Shown here one piece after another: positions 18,157-27,082 of a stretch of DNA of 64,000 nt (position 1 is the stretch's first letter; every line of letters starts with the position of its first letter). The position numbers and the translations under genes were made by a program. Where the stretch lies: assembly GCF_002385225.1 (NCBI RefSeq), contig NZ_DGDC01000020.1, forward strand, positions 32,112 through 96,111. The letters run 5' to 3'. The stretch is from Psychrobacter sp. UBA3962 (GTDB taxonomy: Bacteria > Pseudomonadota > Gammaproteobacteria > Pseudomonadales > Moraxellaceae). A model generated the notes under the pieces. The model was not told the origin of the DNA. It was given only the letters and a program-made list of their open reading frames with translations, and did no database searches.

Positions 18157-18188
18157 ATGCATTCAAAGCTATCGAAGGCAACTATCTG

Positions 18189-18380
18189 TTATTTAAGTGC
18201 TTCGCAAGCAATACCATCATTGTCCCGATCAAGTCCTTTATACCCAGGTTTCTTTGCATCAAAATAAGCCTGAGCTTCTTTTTGAGACTTAAAATCAGAG
18301 CATTTAACTTTGGCGGCATGGGCAGGTAGGCTGGCTGATACTAACATTAGGCAAAAGGCTGTAAGCAAAGTTTTATTCAT
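18189..18380 (-). CDS. Small secreted excalibur-domain protein
   Basis: The 63-residue product has an N-terminal signal peptide ending near PAHA, leaving a mature chain of about 40 residues. This is almost entirely an excalibur domain: paired cysteines in VKCSDF and GIACEAL and the calcium-loop-like motif DRDNDG. The domain is usually found in secreted proteins, often next to nucleases, but no nuclease domain is present here. ATG 18380 was chosen because GGGTGAG lies just upstream; longer in-frame starts would bury the signal peptide. Function is unknown, with possible extracellular calcium binding. Confidence 0.82.
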   Translation of the reverse strand: MNKTLLTAFCLMLVSASLPAHAAKVKCSDFKSQKEAQAYFDAKKPGYKGLDRDNDGIACEALK

Positions 18381-18623
18381 ATGACTCACCCTATAACTAA
18401 TAATTAAATCATCAAAATAAGATATATTAGAATATATATTAATTATATCAATATTATATAATAAAGCCATACCCAGAGAGGGGAATAAGTGAGAGCTACT
18501 CATCTCGACAACATATTGCTGTATATTAATCTGATGCTTGAACTTGTTATAGTGTGATAACTTAATATTAAAATAAGAAAGTTTTAACAGTAATAGTTGT
18601 TTAGTCGAGTGAGGGGTGGGAAT

Positions 18624-19805
18624 ATGGCTTTTATTTTCAACGTTTACCTTATCTTATTTTTGATAATGCCTCTTGTGTTGGTATTTTGGTTAATACGTCC
18701 TGCTTACTTTCCTTTTGTGGCCGATATTAATAACCCTCCAAGTAGACTAAAGATTTTGGGCTTATCTTCTTTAGTTTTTATGGTTTCTACGATAATTATC
18801 GGTGCTTTTCTTCCTGAAGAGAGTACTCCAGATGATTCTGTAGCAGGATTACTTGCTGGGCTAATTTTATCTATTACGATTATTTACTTATCTATTAAAC
18901 AAGGTAAGTCTGCCCCAAAGATAGAAGATGATCAGATTAAAGCTCTAACAGCAAAGCCTTTGTTTAATATGGATTTACAGCAGCTAAAACCACCAAGTTT
19001 AAAGCCAGATAAAATCCCTAACAAAGAGACTGAGGTTAATAAAAAGCGTTCTTTCTTTGAGCAAAGAAGAGTCAAGTCAGAGACTTACAAACAGCTAATG
19101 CTAATGGCGAGTGATGGAGAAATAAACCAGGAGGAAGAACAAAAAATTAAAAAGCTGTTGATGGAGGCAGAGCTTACCGATAAACAGCAGTTACAAGGTT
19201 TTATTAAAGCTTATAAGAAGGCTTATGAGCATGTTGTGTCTGATGAGATTGTGACTCAACAAGAGCATGAAGCGTTACATCGCATACAAAAGTTATTTAA
19301 TATTCCGTCTGACGAAATTTCAGCGGAATTAGAGGTACTAGATAAGCACAGAGTATTAAGGCAAATACAGAGTGGGATTTTGCCCACTTGTCACACCAAT
19401 ATCATTTTAAAAAAAGGCGAGGTGGCTCATTTTAGTTATTTTGCAGATCTAATTGAAGAAAGAGCTGTGAGAGGGCGTTACCAAGGGGGTTCGGCTGGGG
19501 TGAGCTTCAGGGTAGCCAAGGGAGTCAGTTTTAGGGTAGGGCAGTCTCGGGGTACTTATAAATCAGATCGAGAGCCTGTTGCTGTCAGTTCAGGAAAGCT
19601 TATAGTGACTAATAAGCGTATTATTTTTGATGGGGATAAGAAAGGATTTAATATAACTATTGGACAGCTATTATCTTATGAAGTGTTCGATAACAGTATT
19701 TTGGTGAAGCCGACACGGGGTAATCCAAGGTTAGTTCAATTTAGGGACACAAGTTATGATCCTGATATTTTGGATATAGGGATAAATAGCATTGTTTATA
19801 GCTAA
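18624..19805 (+). CDS. Membrane protein with TerB-like and PH-like regions, function unknown
   Basis: The first ~90 residues contain three hydrophobic segments: one at the very N-terminus, then ones around LSSLVFMVSTIIIGAFL and LLAGLILSITIIYLSI. A charged linker follows. About residues 145-230 form a helical region resembling TerB-like domains (LMLMASDGEINQEEEQKIKK). The C-terminal part contains LIVTNKRIIFDGD, typical of bacterial PH-like folds. Eleven of 19 arginines use AGA or AGG, unlike the CGT/CGC-rich neighbours, suggesting acquisition. ATG 18624 follows AGGGGTGGG; TTG 18597 is rejected. Domain calls are by eye and tentative. Confidence 0.75.
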   Translation: MAFIFNVYLILFLIMPLVLVFWLIRPAYFPFVADINNPPSRLKILGLSSLVFMVSTIIIGAFLPEESTPDDSVAGLLAGLILSITIIYLSIKQGKSAPKIEDDQIKALTAKPLFNMDLQQLKPPSLKPDKIPNKETEVNKKRSFFEQRRVKSETYKQLMLMASDGEINQEEEQKIKKLLMEAELTDKQQLQGFIKAYKKAYEHVVSDEIVTQQEHEALHRIQKLFNIPSDEISAELEVLDKHRVLRQIQSGILPTCHTNIILKKGEVAHFSYFADLIEERAVRGRYQGGSAGVSFRVAKGVSFRVGQSRGTYKSDREPVAVSSGKLIVTNKRIIFDGDKKGFNITIGQLLSYEVFDNSILVKPTRGNPRLVQFRDTSYDPDILDIGINSIVYS

Positions 19806-19957
19806 AGGTGTTGGTATCGTCTTTTTCAATACCAACAGCTATACCAACAAATATACCGTAATTCAACAAAATGACTCTTACCTTGTTGATTAATGCAGAG
19901 TTAATAAGACGATCGAATTTACTAATAAATGAGTCAAATCAAATAGTTAAGCGCATA

Positions 19958-19996
19958 AAAAAAGACCTGCCATATTAAATATGGCAGGTCTTTTAA
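19958..19996 (-). terminator. Terminator of tRNA-Pro
   Basis: AAAAGACCTGCCATAT pairs perfectly with ATATGGCAGGTCTTTT around a 3-base loop. On the minus strand a long T-run follows. It lies just past the tRNA 3' end and can also work in the plus direction for the preceding gene. Confidence 0.92.
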
Positions 19997-20001
19997 ATGT
20001 T

Positions 20002-20078
20002 TGGTCGGAACGGCAGGATTTGAACCTGCGACCCCTACACCCCCAGTGTAGTGCGCTACCAGACTGCGCTACGCCCCG
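20002..20078 (-). tRNA. tRNA-Pro (anticodon GGG)
   Basis: On the minus strand the 77-base gene starts CGGGGCG and ends with an encoded CCA. The acceptor arms pair, the D-arm reads GCGCAGTCTGGTAGCGC, and the T-loop is GGTTCAAATCC. The anticodon stem CTACA/TGTAG encloses the loop CTGGGGG, giving GGG at 34-36. It decodes CCC and CCU proline codons. Confidence 0.97.
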
Positions 20079-20133
20079 ATGGACAAACTATTTTACTCAT
20101 TATTAATATTAATGCAAGTGGTTAATCACCATT

Positions 20134-21654
20134 TTATCCCAAAATCTCTTTCAAGATCTGGTTCACCTGCTGCGGGTTGGCTTTACCACGGCTGGCTTTC
20201 ATCACTTGACCAACCAGACCGTTAAAGGCTTTTTCTTTACCGCCTTTGTACTCGTCAACCATCGCTTGATTATTGGCGATAACTTCTTCCACCATGGCTT
20301 TAATAGCGCCCGTATCCGTTTCTTGCTTCAGACCTTTGGCTTCGATGATTTTGTCTGCTGCGTCTGCATCATCGCCACCTTCACCATCATATAAGGCAGT
20401 AAATACTTGTTTTGCTAACTTACCTGACAAGGTGTTGTCGTTTAAGCGCTTTAACAAGCCCGCCAGTTGTACTTCGCTGATAGGGGAGTCGATGATGGTT
20501 TTGTCTTCTTTATTTAACGCACCAAGTAAATCACCCATAATCCAGTTGGCAGTCAATTTGGCATGCTCTTTACCAACTGCTTCAAGTACGGTTTCAAAGT
20601 AGTCAGCCAACTCACGGCTACCGGTTAAGACACGGGCATCATATTCTGATAAGCCAAGCTCAGTACCGAAACGCTCACGGCGTACCACAGGCAATTCTGG
20701 CATACTGGCACGAATAGCATCAACAGTCTCTTGCTCTAGACGCACTGGCAATAGATCTGGATCGGGGAAGTAGCGGTAATCATCCGCATCTTCTTTGGTG
20801 CGCATGATACGAGTTTCGTCCGCTTCTGGATCATAAAGCATAGTGGCTTGAACTACCTTGCCACCGTCTTCGATGATGTCGATTTGACGCTCGATTTCAC
20901 GGTTAATGGCGTTTTCGATATTGCGGAAAGAGTTTAGGTTCTTAAGCTCAGTACGAGTACCAAACTCTTCGCCTGGCTGACGCACAGAGACGTTACAGTC
21001 ACAGCGGAATGAGCCTTCCGCCATGATGGCATCAGAGATATCTAACCAAGTGACTAACTGGTGAATGGCTTTGATATAAGCCACCGCTTCTTTTGAGGAG
21101 CGCATGTCTGGTTCAGACACAATCTCAATTAGTGGTGTGCCCGCACGGTTTAAGTCAATCCCAGTCATACCCGGTACTGCATCGTGCACTGATTTACCAG
21201 CGTCTTCTTCTAAATGACCGCGGGTAATACCAATGCGTTTGCCATATTCGTTTTTCTCACCTTCATTAACGATGACATCGATATAGCCTTTACCAACGAT
21301 GGGGTTTTCCATCTGGGTAATTTGATAGCCTTTTGGTAAGTCAGGATAAAAGTAGTTTTTACGATCAAAGGTATTTAGCATACCCAGCTCTGCATTCACC
21401 CCGATACCGAACTTTAACGCACGCTCAATCAAGCCTGCGTTTAATACAGGAAGCACGCCAGGTAAGCCTAAGTCAACGATACTGGCTTGGGTGTTTGGCT
21501 CATTACCAAATTTGGTTGATGAGCTTGAGAAAATTTTACTTTCGGTATTTAGCTGGCAGTGAATTTCAATACCAATGACCACTTCATAGCCGTCAATCAA
21601 TAACTCTTTGCGAACGGGCTGGTGGGTGGTGTTACTTTCAGTGATAGCAGTCAT
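20134..21654 (-). CDS. gatB: Aspartyl/glutamyl-tRNA amidotransferase subunit B
   Basis: GatB is the kinase/tRNA-binding subunit of GatCAB, which converts misacylated Asp-tRNA(Asn) or Glu-tRNA(Gln) to the amide form. The 506-residue protein has the family N-terminal catalytic cradle (EVVIGIEIHCQLNTESKIF) and the block RNYFYPDLPKGYQ in slightly altered form. The C-terminal YqeY-like tail domain ends in KASRGKANPQQVNQILKEIL. Its ATG overlaps the gatA stop by one base (TAATG), indicating translational coupling. Confidence 0.97.
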   Translation of the reverse strand: MTAITESNTTHQPVRKELLIDGYEVVIGIEIHCQLNTESKIFSSSSTKFGNEPNTQASIVDLGLPGVLPVLNAGLIERALKFGIGVNAELGMLNTFDRKNYFYPDLPKGYQITQMENPIVGKGYIDVIVNEGEKNEYGKRIGITRGHLEEDAGKSVHDAVPGMTGIDLNRAGTPLIEIVSEPDMRSSKEAVAYIKAIHQLVTWLDISDAIMAEGSFRCDCNVSVRQPGEEFGTRTELKNLNSFRNIENAINREIERQIDIIEDGGKVVQATMLYDPEADETRIMRTKEDADDYRYFPDPDLLPVRLEQETVDAIRASMPELPVVRRERFGTELGLSEYDARVLTGSRELADYFETVLEAVGKEHAKLTANWIMGDLLGALNKEDKTIIDSPISEVQLAGLLKRLNDNTLSGKLAKQVFTALYDGEGGDDADAADKIIEAKGLKQETDTGAIKAMVEEVIANNQAMVDEYKGGKEKAFNGLVGQVMKASRGKANPQQVNQILKEILG

Positions 21655-23153
21655 TAGATGCTCTCCTGTGCAGTAGCAGATAGCTTAGTGTGATAGTCGG
21701 TGTGTTGCTGGAAGATATGAGCGGTCGATAGTAGCTTACTGTCATCCCAGTGATTGCCAATTAATTGTAGACCCACAGGCAGACCTGATTCGGTGAAGCC
21801 GGCAGGCATACTGATGGCTGGTAGACCCGCTAGGTTGACCCCGATGGTGTAGACGTCACCTAAATACATGGTCACTGGATCTAAAGCGGTATCAAGCTTA
21901 TAGGCCGCGGTAGGGGCGGTTGGACTTGCAATCACATCACACTTATCAAAAGCTTTTTTGAAATCTTCTAAGATTAAGCGGCGTACTTTTTGGGCCTTAG
22001 TGTAGTAAGCATCATAGTAGCCGGCAGATAGCGCATAAGTTCCCATCAAGATACGGCGTTGTACTTCATCACCAAATCCTTCCGAGCGTGAACGGGTATA
22101 TAGATCTGCTAAGTCTTTTGGCTCTTCACAGCGATAGCCAAAACGTACCCCGTCAAAGCGAGATAAGTTGGAAGAAGCTTCTGCAGGGGCTAGCATATAA
22201 TAAGTTGCTAGAGTGATAGCAGGGTCGGTAATGTTAACCTCAACAATAGTCGCACCTAAGTCCTCATACTGTTTAAGCGCATTGCGAACATTGCTATCTA
22301 CTTCAGTATCTAAGCCTTGACCAAAGTATTCTTTTGCCACCCCAATGCGTAGACCCGCAAACGGTTTGTCAGTATCAGCTTTTTTAACAGCGCTGTGCAT
22401 ATCGGCAATGTAATCAGGGACTTCGCGTTTGATGGAAGTAGCATCACGAGGGTCGTGACCAGTCATAGGCTGTAGCAAGTAAGCGCAGTCTTCTGCCGAG
22501 CGCCCAAAAGTACCGGCTTGATCTAAACTTGAGGCATAAGCAATCATACCAAAGCGAGATACGCTGCCGTAAGTAGGCTTCATACCCGTTAAGCCGCAGA
22601 ATGAGGCCGGCTGGCGAATTGAGCCCCCAGTGTCACTACCTGTAGCAAATGGAACAAAACCGGCTGCCACAGCTGCCGCAGAGCCGCCAGATGAGCCGCC
22701 AGGAACCCGACTGGTATCCCATGGGTTGTGTACAGCGCCATAGTAAGAGCTTTCATTGTCTGAGCCCATGGCGAACTCATCCATGTTCAGCTTCCCTAAG
22801 CACACAGCGCCGGCTTCACGGATATTTGAGACGATAGTGGCATCATAGGGCGACACAAAGTTGTGTAGCATTTTTGAGCCAGAAGTGGTGAGTAAGCCCT
22901 TGGTACAAAATAGGTCTTTATGGGCCATAGGTAGACCCAGTAGCGCTGAAGTATCGCCTGCGCTGCGTTTTTCATCCGCAGCTTTGGCTGCTTGGCGAGC
23001 GCCTTCTTCATCAACAGTGATAAAGCTGTTGATTTTCTCATCGAGCTTATTGATACGTTTTAGAAAATGATCGGTCAGTTCTACACTGCTAAACTGCTGG
23101 TTTTTTAGACCATCAGCAAGCTGAGCAACAGATAGGTGATGTAGGTCAGACAT
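21654..23153 (-). CDS. gatA: Aspartyl/glutamyl-tRNA amidotransferase subunit A
   Basis: GatA is the glutaminase of GatCAB and supplies ammonia to GatB. The amidase-signature triad is clear: Lys79 in PMAHKD, cis-Ser154 in GGSSGGSAAA and nucleophile Ser178 in GSDTGGSIRQP. The 499 residues fit the family. It is coupled to gatB by a TAATG junction. An unusually AT-rich 266-base gap with short repeats separates it from gatC upstream. Confidence 0.97.
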   Translation of the reverse strand: MSDLHHLSVAQLADGLKNQQFSSVELTDHFLKRINKLDEKINSFITVDEEGARQAAKAADEKRSAGDTSALLGLPMAHKDLFCTKGLLTTSGSKMLHNFVSPYDATIVSNIREAGAVCLGKLNMDEFAMGSDNESSYYGAVHNPWDTSRVPGGSSGGSAAAVAAGFVPFATGSDTGGSIRQPASFCGLTGMKPTYGSVSRFGMIAYASSLDQAGTFGRSAEDCAYLLQPMTGHDPRDATSIKREVPDYIADMHSAVKKADTDKPFAGLRIGVAKEYFGQGLDTEVDSNVRNALKQYEDLGATIVEVNITDPAITLATYYMLAPAEASSNLSRFDGVRFGYRCEEPKDLADLYTRSRSEGFGDEVQRRILMGTYALSAGYYDAYYTKAQKVRRLILEDFKKAFDKCDVIASPTAPTAAYKLDTALDPVTMYLGDVYTIGVNLAGLPAISMPAGFTESGLPVGLQLIGNHWDDSKLLSTAHIFQQHTDYHTKLSATAQESI

Positions 23154-23167
23154 ATTGGGTGTCCATT

Positions 23168-23233
23168 ATTATTAAAGATAAGGGTTATTAAAGGTAAAAG
23201 TTATTAAAAGTAAGAAGGTTATTTAAAAAAAAG
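23168..23233. repeat. Imperfect short tandem repeats between gatC and gatA
   Basis: Four degenerate 16-18-base units built on GTTATTAAAGGTAAAA start near 23168, 23184, 23200 and 23218. They lie in the leader just before the gatA start on the minus strand. The origin is probably slippage in AT-rich DNA; any role is unknown. Confidence 0.5.
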
Positions 23234-23419
23234 GGTAAAAATGTTTTTTTGGCTACTATCCTCGGCTACAACTTTATAAGCATTTTTATAAATTTACGCT
23301 TTCAGTCGTTATTTGTTTTTCATCCTACTTGGTTTTAAGTCAGGTTGGTTTTCTTTAATTTTTAACAAAGAAGATAGTTTTTAATGAAGCCAAAGAAACT
23401 GCAACGTAATAGATAAGGG

Positions 23420-23752
23420 TTATTCAATAACTTGCGGTACCAGATATAAGCCTTGTTCGACTGCTGGGGCCACAGATTGATTCAACTCACGGTCAATATC
23501 AGCATTGGGAATATCCGCACGTAATTCTTGAGCAGCTTCGTGCACATTAGATAGGGGCGCTACATTATCAGTATCTACGCTTGAAAGGGTTTGCATCATG
23601 TCTAAGATTTTAGCGATGTCCTCAGCGAAGGTTTGTGCCGCTTCTTCATCTACCGCAAGGCGAGAAAGCTTGGCTACTTCCAAAATATCAGTGGTACAGA
23701 TTTGATTGTCGCGGTTAGGCGTCTGCGAATTTGATGTGCTATCGGTAGTCAT
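23420..23752 (-). CDS. gatC: Aspartyl/glutamyl-tRNA amidotransferase subunit C
   Basis: GatC is the small belt-like subunit that stabilises GatA and GatB. From ATG 23752 it has 110 residues. The first ~20 are a polar extension; then the family pattern follows: EVAKLSRLAVDEEAAQTFA, a helical middle, and PLSNVHEAAQELRADIP ending in VPQVIE. ATG 23752 is preferred to ATG 23764, because the AAGGA site sits directly against the earlier codon. It is divergent from mreB, an arrangement also seen in related gammaproteobacteria. Confidence 0.93.
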   Translation of the reverse strand: MTTDSTSNSQTPNRDNQICTTDILEVAKLSRLAVDEEAAQTFAEDIAKILDMMQTLSSVDTDNVAPLSNVHEAAQELRADIPNADIDRELNQSVAPAVEQGLYLVPQVIE

Positions 23753-23764
23753 GAGACAAAGCAT

Positions 23765-24316
23765 CCTTTTTAAAATCGGTTAATAGAAAAATGAGTAAAG
23801 ACAGTAAATAGAAAAGTCAGCAAAAATTAAGATAATAGAAGTTTATCAAACTGTTTTTATGGTATCGGGCTATTATAATGCAACTGACACTTATTTTCAG
23901 TGGTTACCTTGATATGCGATTGGTTGTTAATATTATAAATATTGGTCTCATTAATTTATTCAAAGAAGTCACAATAACAGCAAAGCCCTATCAATAGAGC
24001 CCGTTATTGAGTAAATAATGAGTTTGACATGAGATGTTGCAATTTAATACGGCAGAGTTATATGAAAAATATGATATTTACATGATTTATCTATAATTAA
24101 CCGCTATAATTTGCACCACCTGAATATTTGAATAAATTTTCAAGGTTTATTCTTGTCGTCATGCTTTACTTTGGTTAAAGTGTGTCATTTCTATTCGACA
24201 AAATCTTAAAATATTTTTTAAAATATTAGACTCTTTTTTGAGAGCCAGTCTCTGCTTATTAAATGCATGAGATGATGACGCTACTCTTTAACTCGCAATA
24301 CGCTGGAACACGATAC
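23765..24316. other. Divergent promoter region between gatC and mreB
   Basis: About 550 AT-rich bases have no supported gene. They must hold promoters for gatC (leftward) and mreB (rightward). One possible mreB promoter is listed separately. A second -10-like TATAAT lies at 24105-24110 without a good -35. Confidence 0.55.
24024..24050 (+). promoter_or_regulatory. Possible promoter for mreBCD
   Basis: TTGACA at 24024-24029 is a consensus -35. TAATAC at 24045-24050 could be the -10, with a short 15-base spacer. This is sequence resemblance only. Confidence 0.35.
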
Positions 24317-25345
24317 ATGAACCCGTTTGGATTTCTATCTAACAACATCGCCATTGACCTTGGTACTGCCAATACATTGATTTATGCGCCTGGAAAGGGT
24401 GTGGTTCTCGATGAGCCTACTGTTGTGGCTCTGCGTAGTAACCGTACTCAGAACCCAACGGTGGCTGCTGTCGGCATTGATGCAAAGCAAATGCTAGGTC
24501 GTACTCCCGATAATATTACCGCAATTCGTCCTTTAAAAGATGGGGTCATTGCAGATTTTGAGGTCACTCAAAAAATGCTGAAGCACTTCATCAGTAAAGT
24601 GAAAGCCAGACGCTTCTTGGCCCAGCCAAACGTTGTGGTTTGCGTGCCTTGCAAGTCTACTTTAGTTGAGCGTCGTGCTATTCGTGAGGCGGTATCCTCA
24701 GCGGGAGCCAATAAAGTTTTCTTATTAGAAGAGCCTATGGCTGCTGCTATTGGTGCAGATTTGCCAGTCCATGAGGCCAGCGGGTCAATGGTGGTGGATA
24801 TCGGCGGTGGTACCACAGAGATTGCGGTTATTTCATTATCAGGTTGTGTCTATGCAGACTCAATCCGTATTGGCGGTGATATCTTTGATGAAGCAATCAT
24901 CACTCATGTGCGCCGTAATCATGGCTGCGTGATTGGGGAAACCACCGCTGAGCGTATTAAGCAAAGCGTAGGGTCTGCTATTGATGAAGACGCTAAGCTT
25001 GAAGTTGAAGTTCGTGGTCGTAGTATGGCAGAAGGGGTGCCAAAAACCCTAACCGTTACTTCTGAAGAAATCCAAAAAGCTTTAAGTGACTCTTTAACCG
25101 GTATCGTTAGTGCGGTTAAAACGGCGCTTGAGCAAACGCCTCCTGAATTATCATCAGATATCGCCGAGCGTGGTATTGTATTGACTGGTGGCGGGGCATT
25201 GCTACGTAATTTTGATAAATTACTGTCAAAAGAGACGGGGCTACCAGTTACTGTAGCTGAAGATCCGCTAACCTGCGTTAGTCGTGGTGGTGGTGCTGCT
25301 TTAGACTTTATCCATAACAAAAGTTTAAATATGATTTTTGTATAA
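24317..25345 (+). CDS. mreB: Rod-shape determining actin homologue MreB
   Basis: MreB polymerises on the inner membrane and guides lateral wall synthesis by the elongasome. The ATP-binding motifs are visible: IAIDLGTANTLIY near the N-terminus, VVDIGGGTTEIAVIS in the middle, and GIVLTGGGALLRNFD near the end. From ATG 24317 the product is 342 residues, matching the usual 344-347. An in-frame ATG at 24263 would add 18 residues but has no ribosome site. mreC begins 22 bases downstream. Confidence 0.97.
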   Translation: MNPFGFLSNNIAIDLGTANTLIYAPGKGVVLDEPTVVALRSNRTQNPTVAAVGIDAKQMLGRTPDNITAIRPLKDGVIADFEVTQKMLKHFISKVKARRFLAQPNVVVCVPCKSTLVERRAIREAVSSAGANKVFLLEEPMAAAIGADLPVHEASGSMVVDIGGGTTEIAVISLSGCVYADSIRIGGDIFDEAIITHVRRNHGCVIGETTAERIKQSVGSAIDEDAKLEVEVRGRSMAEGVPKTLTVTSEEIQKALSDSLTGIVSAVKTALEQTPPELSSDIAERGIVLTGGGALLRNFDKLLSKETGLPVTVAEDPLTCVSRGGGAALDFIHNKSLNMIFV

Positions 25346-25367
25346 TCTATAAGTTTGTAAGTTCACT

Positions 25368-26288
25368 ATGCCAACGACCCTATTTGCTCAGTACAATCTT
25401 ACCTTAAGAAAAACAGCGGCCGTATTATTGGTCGCTATGGTTTTGATGTTATTGGACAGTAAAAATCCTGACTGGTTTAATCCTATACGGGATACCAGCC
25501 ATTCAGCGATGCAGCCTATTTATCAAATGTCGGTACTGCCAACCTTTGTTAGTCACTGGGCAGATGGGACGTTAATGAGCAAAGAGGCGTTACGACGCGA
25601 AAATGTACAGTTGCATGCGCAGTTGTTACATGCGCAAGCTAAGCTGCAACAGCAAGATTATGTGCTGGCTCAAAACGCACGTTTGCAAGGAATCTTATCT
25701 ACTACCAAGCCAGATCAGTATGAATTAAATTTGGCCCAAGTAATTGGTACCGATACCAACCCCTTAAAGCAAATTGTAGTATTGAATAAAGGCAGTAAAG
25801 ATGGGGTACAGGTTGGCCAAACTGCCATTGATGAAAATGGTATCTTAGGTCAAATCATTAATGTCTATCCAAATACCAGCCGCTTGTTATTGATTACTGA
25901 TGAGCTACAGTCTGTCTCAGTTACTGTCAGAAGAACAGGGCAGCGTGCTATTGTTACTGGTGAAGGAACGCCCAGCACTCTGAAACTTGATTATATATTC
26001 AAAACTTCAGACATTCGCGTTGGCGATGAGCTAATCTCCTCTGGCTTAGGGGGCCGCTTTCCAGCCGGCTACCGTGTGGGCCGTGTGGAATATATTAGTC
26101 CTGAACAAAATGAAAACTTCATGAATATTGATGTGACCCCGGCAGCAGATTTTGTGAACAGCTCCTATGTGTTAATTATGCAGGACAGTGAGCATGCGCC
26201 AAACTTTAGAGATGATAGATTTGCAGGCTCTTTAGAGCTCACTCAGATTCCCTATGTTCCCCCTAGTCGTTCTATTGAGTCTAAGTGA
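25368..26288 (+). CDS. mreC: Rod-shape determining protein MreC
   Basis: MreC is a bitopic elongasome protein linking MreB/MreD to PBP2. One transmembrane helix (about residues 13-28, TAAVLLVAMVLMLLD) is followed by a coiled-coil stretch (EALRRENVQLHAQLLHAQAK). The periplasmic double beta-barrel domain contains GSKDGVQVGQTAIDENGILG and GRFPAGYRVGRV. The 306 residues fit the family. A 226-base gap precedes mreD. Confidence 0.96.
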   Translation: MPTTLFAQYNLTLRKTAAVLLVAMVLMLLDSKNPDWFNPIRDTSHSAMQPIYQMSVLPTFVSHWADGTLMSKEALRRENVQLHAQLLHAQAKLQQQDYVLAQNARLQGILSTTKPDQYELNLAQVIGTDTNPLKQIVVLNKGSKDGVQVGQTAIDENGILGQIINVYPNTSRLLLITDELQSVSVTVRRTGQRAIVTGEGTPSTLKLDYIFKTSDIRVGDELISSGLGGRFPAGYRVGRVEYISPEQNENFMNIDVTPAADFVNSSYVLIMQDSEHAPNFRDDRFAGSLELTQIPYVPPSRSIESK

Positions 26289-26514
26289 GTGGCACAGTGA
26301 TGTTGCTGAGTCTGTTGTTAAAGCACAATTTAGAGCGCCGAATATTATGGCCCCGATTGTCAGAGGAGGGTAACAGGCTTACCGGTCACTTTTCTATCCC
26401 CAGTTCTCTCATAACCCCAATAATCCTGATGACCCTCATAACCCGGATGACCCTCATAAATAGTCATTGCCTAAGCTTATCTATTGAGGCTTCTTAAAAG
26501 GCGCTGCTGCTATT
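26289..26514 (+). other. mreC-mreD gap with short repeats and an unproven small reading frame
   Basis: GATGACCCTCATAA occurs twice in near tandem (26428-26441 and 26446-26459), and a partial copy lies just upstream. A 70-codon frame opens with a GTG overlapping the mreC stop (26285) and ends at 26497, 17 bases before mreD. It is weakly hydrophobic but repeat-rich, with many ATA codons and no recognisable family, so I do not call it a gene. Confidence 0.4.
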
Positions 26515-27000
26515 ATGATCAAAACTCCTTTAAGCCCTTTCCAGTCTTTAATAGTGGTTATTGCAAGTTTTGTAGTAGCTTCTGTTATTAATATCTACCC
26601 CATGAGCTTAGAAGCTTCTTTGCTGCGTCCTATGGCACTTATTATGGTGCTTATTTTTTGGTTAATATATAAGCCAAATTATGTGGGAGTAGTGACCGCC
26701 TTTGCCATTGGTATCATCTCAGACTTACTATTGGACACGCGCTTGGGTCAACAAGCCTTTGCGGCTGTAGTGATGGCCTTCTCCGTTAGGTTTATGGGGC
26801 AGTATATTAAACAGTTGAATTTGTCTATTGTTTGGGCAGTGGCTACGGTCGCCTTGATAGTTTTTCAGCTGACTTTATGGTTGGTACAATATCTCACTCA
26901 GAATATATTTTTTACCAGTGCCTTATTTAGCTTGATAGTCAGTATTATTACTTGGCCGCTGGTCTATATGTCCTTGAATCATTTTATAAAAAAATACTAA
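26515..27000 (+). CDS. mreD: Rod-shape determining protein MreD
   Basis: MreD is an inner-membrane elongasome component. The 161-residue protein is almost wholly hydrophobic, with five or six predicted transmembrane helices. It carries the family pattern around RPMALIMVLIFWLIYKPNYVG and the GIISDLLLDTRLGQQAF loop. Position after mreC and before maf and rng matches the common mreBCD-maf-rng order. Confidence 0.94.
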   Translation: MIKTPLSPFQSLIVVIASFVVASVINIYPMSLEASLLRPMALIMVLIFWLIYKPNYVGVVTAFAIGIISDLLLDTRLGQQAFAAVVMAFSVRFMGQYIKQLNLSIVWAVATVALIVFQLTLWLVQYLTQNIFFTSALFSLIVSIITWPLVYMSLNHFIKKY

Positions 27001-27082
27001 AACCACGCCAGCTACTTTTGTCTACACAGCCTAGTCTATATTTTAATAAAACCTCCTTCACCTCTGATACTTTGAGCATATA

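Noticed and set aside
20002..20078. Integrated island at tRNA-Pro with attachment repeats
   Set aside because: No integrase and no second copy of the tRNA 3' end were seen in the window, so integration cannot be claimed.
23168..23233. CRISPR-like array
   Set aside because: The units are degenerate, contiguous and AT-rich, without spacers or neighbouring cas genes.
26285..26497. 70-codon frame as a real gene between mreC and mreD
   Set aside because: Repeat-derived sequence, rare ATA codons and no recognisable family; kept only as an observation.
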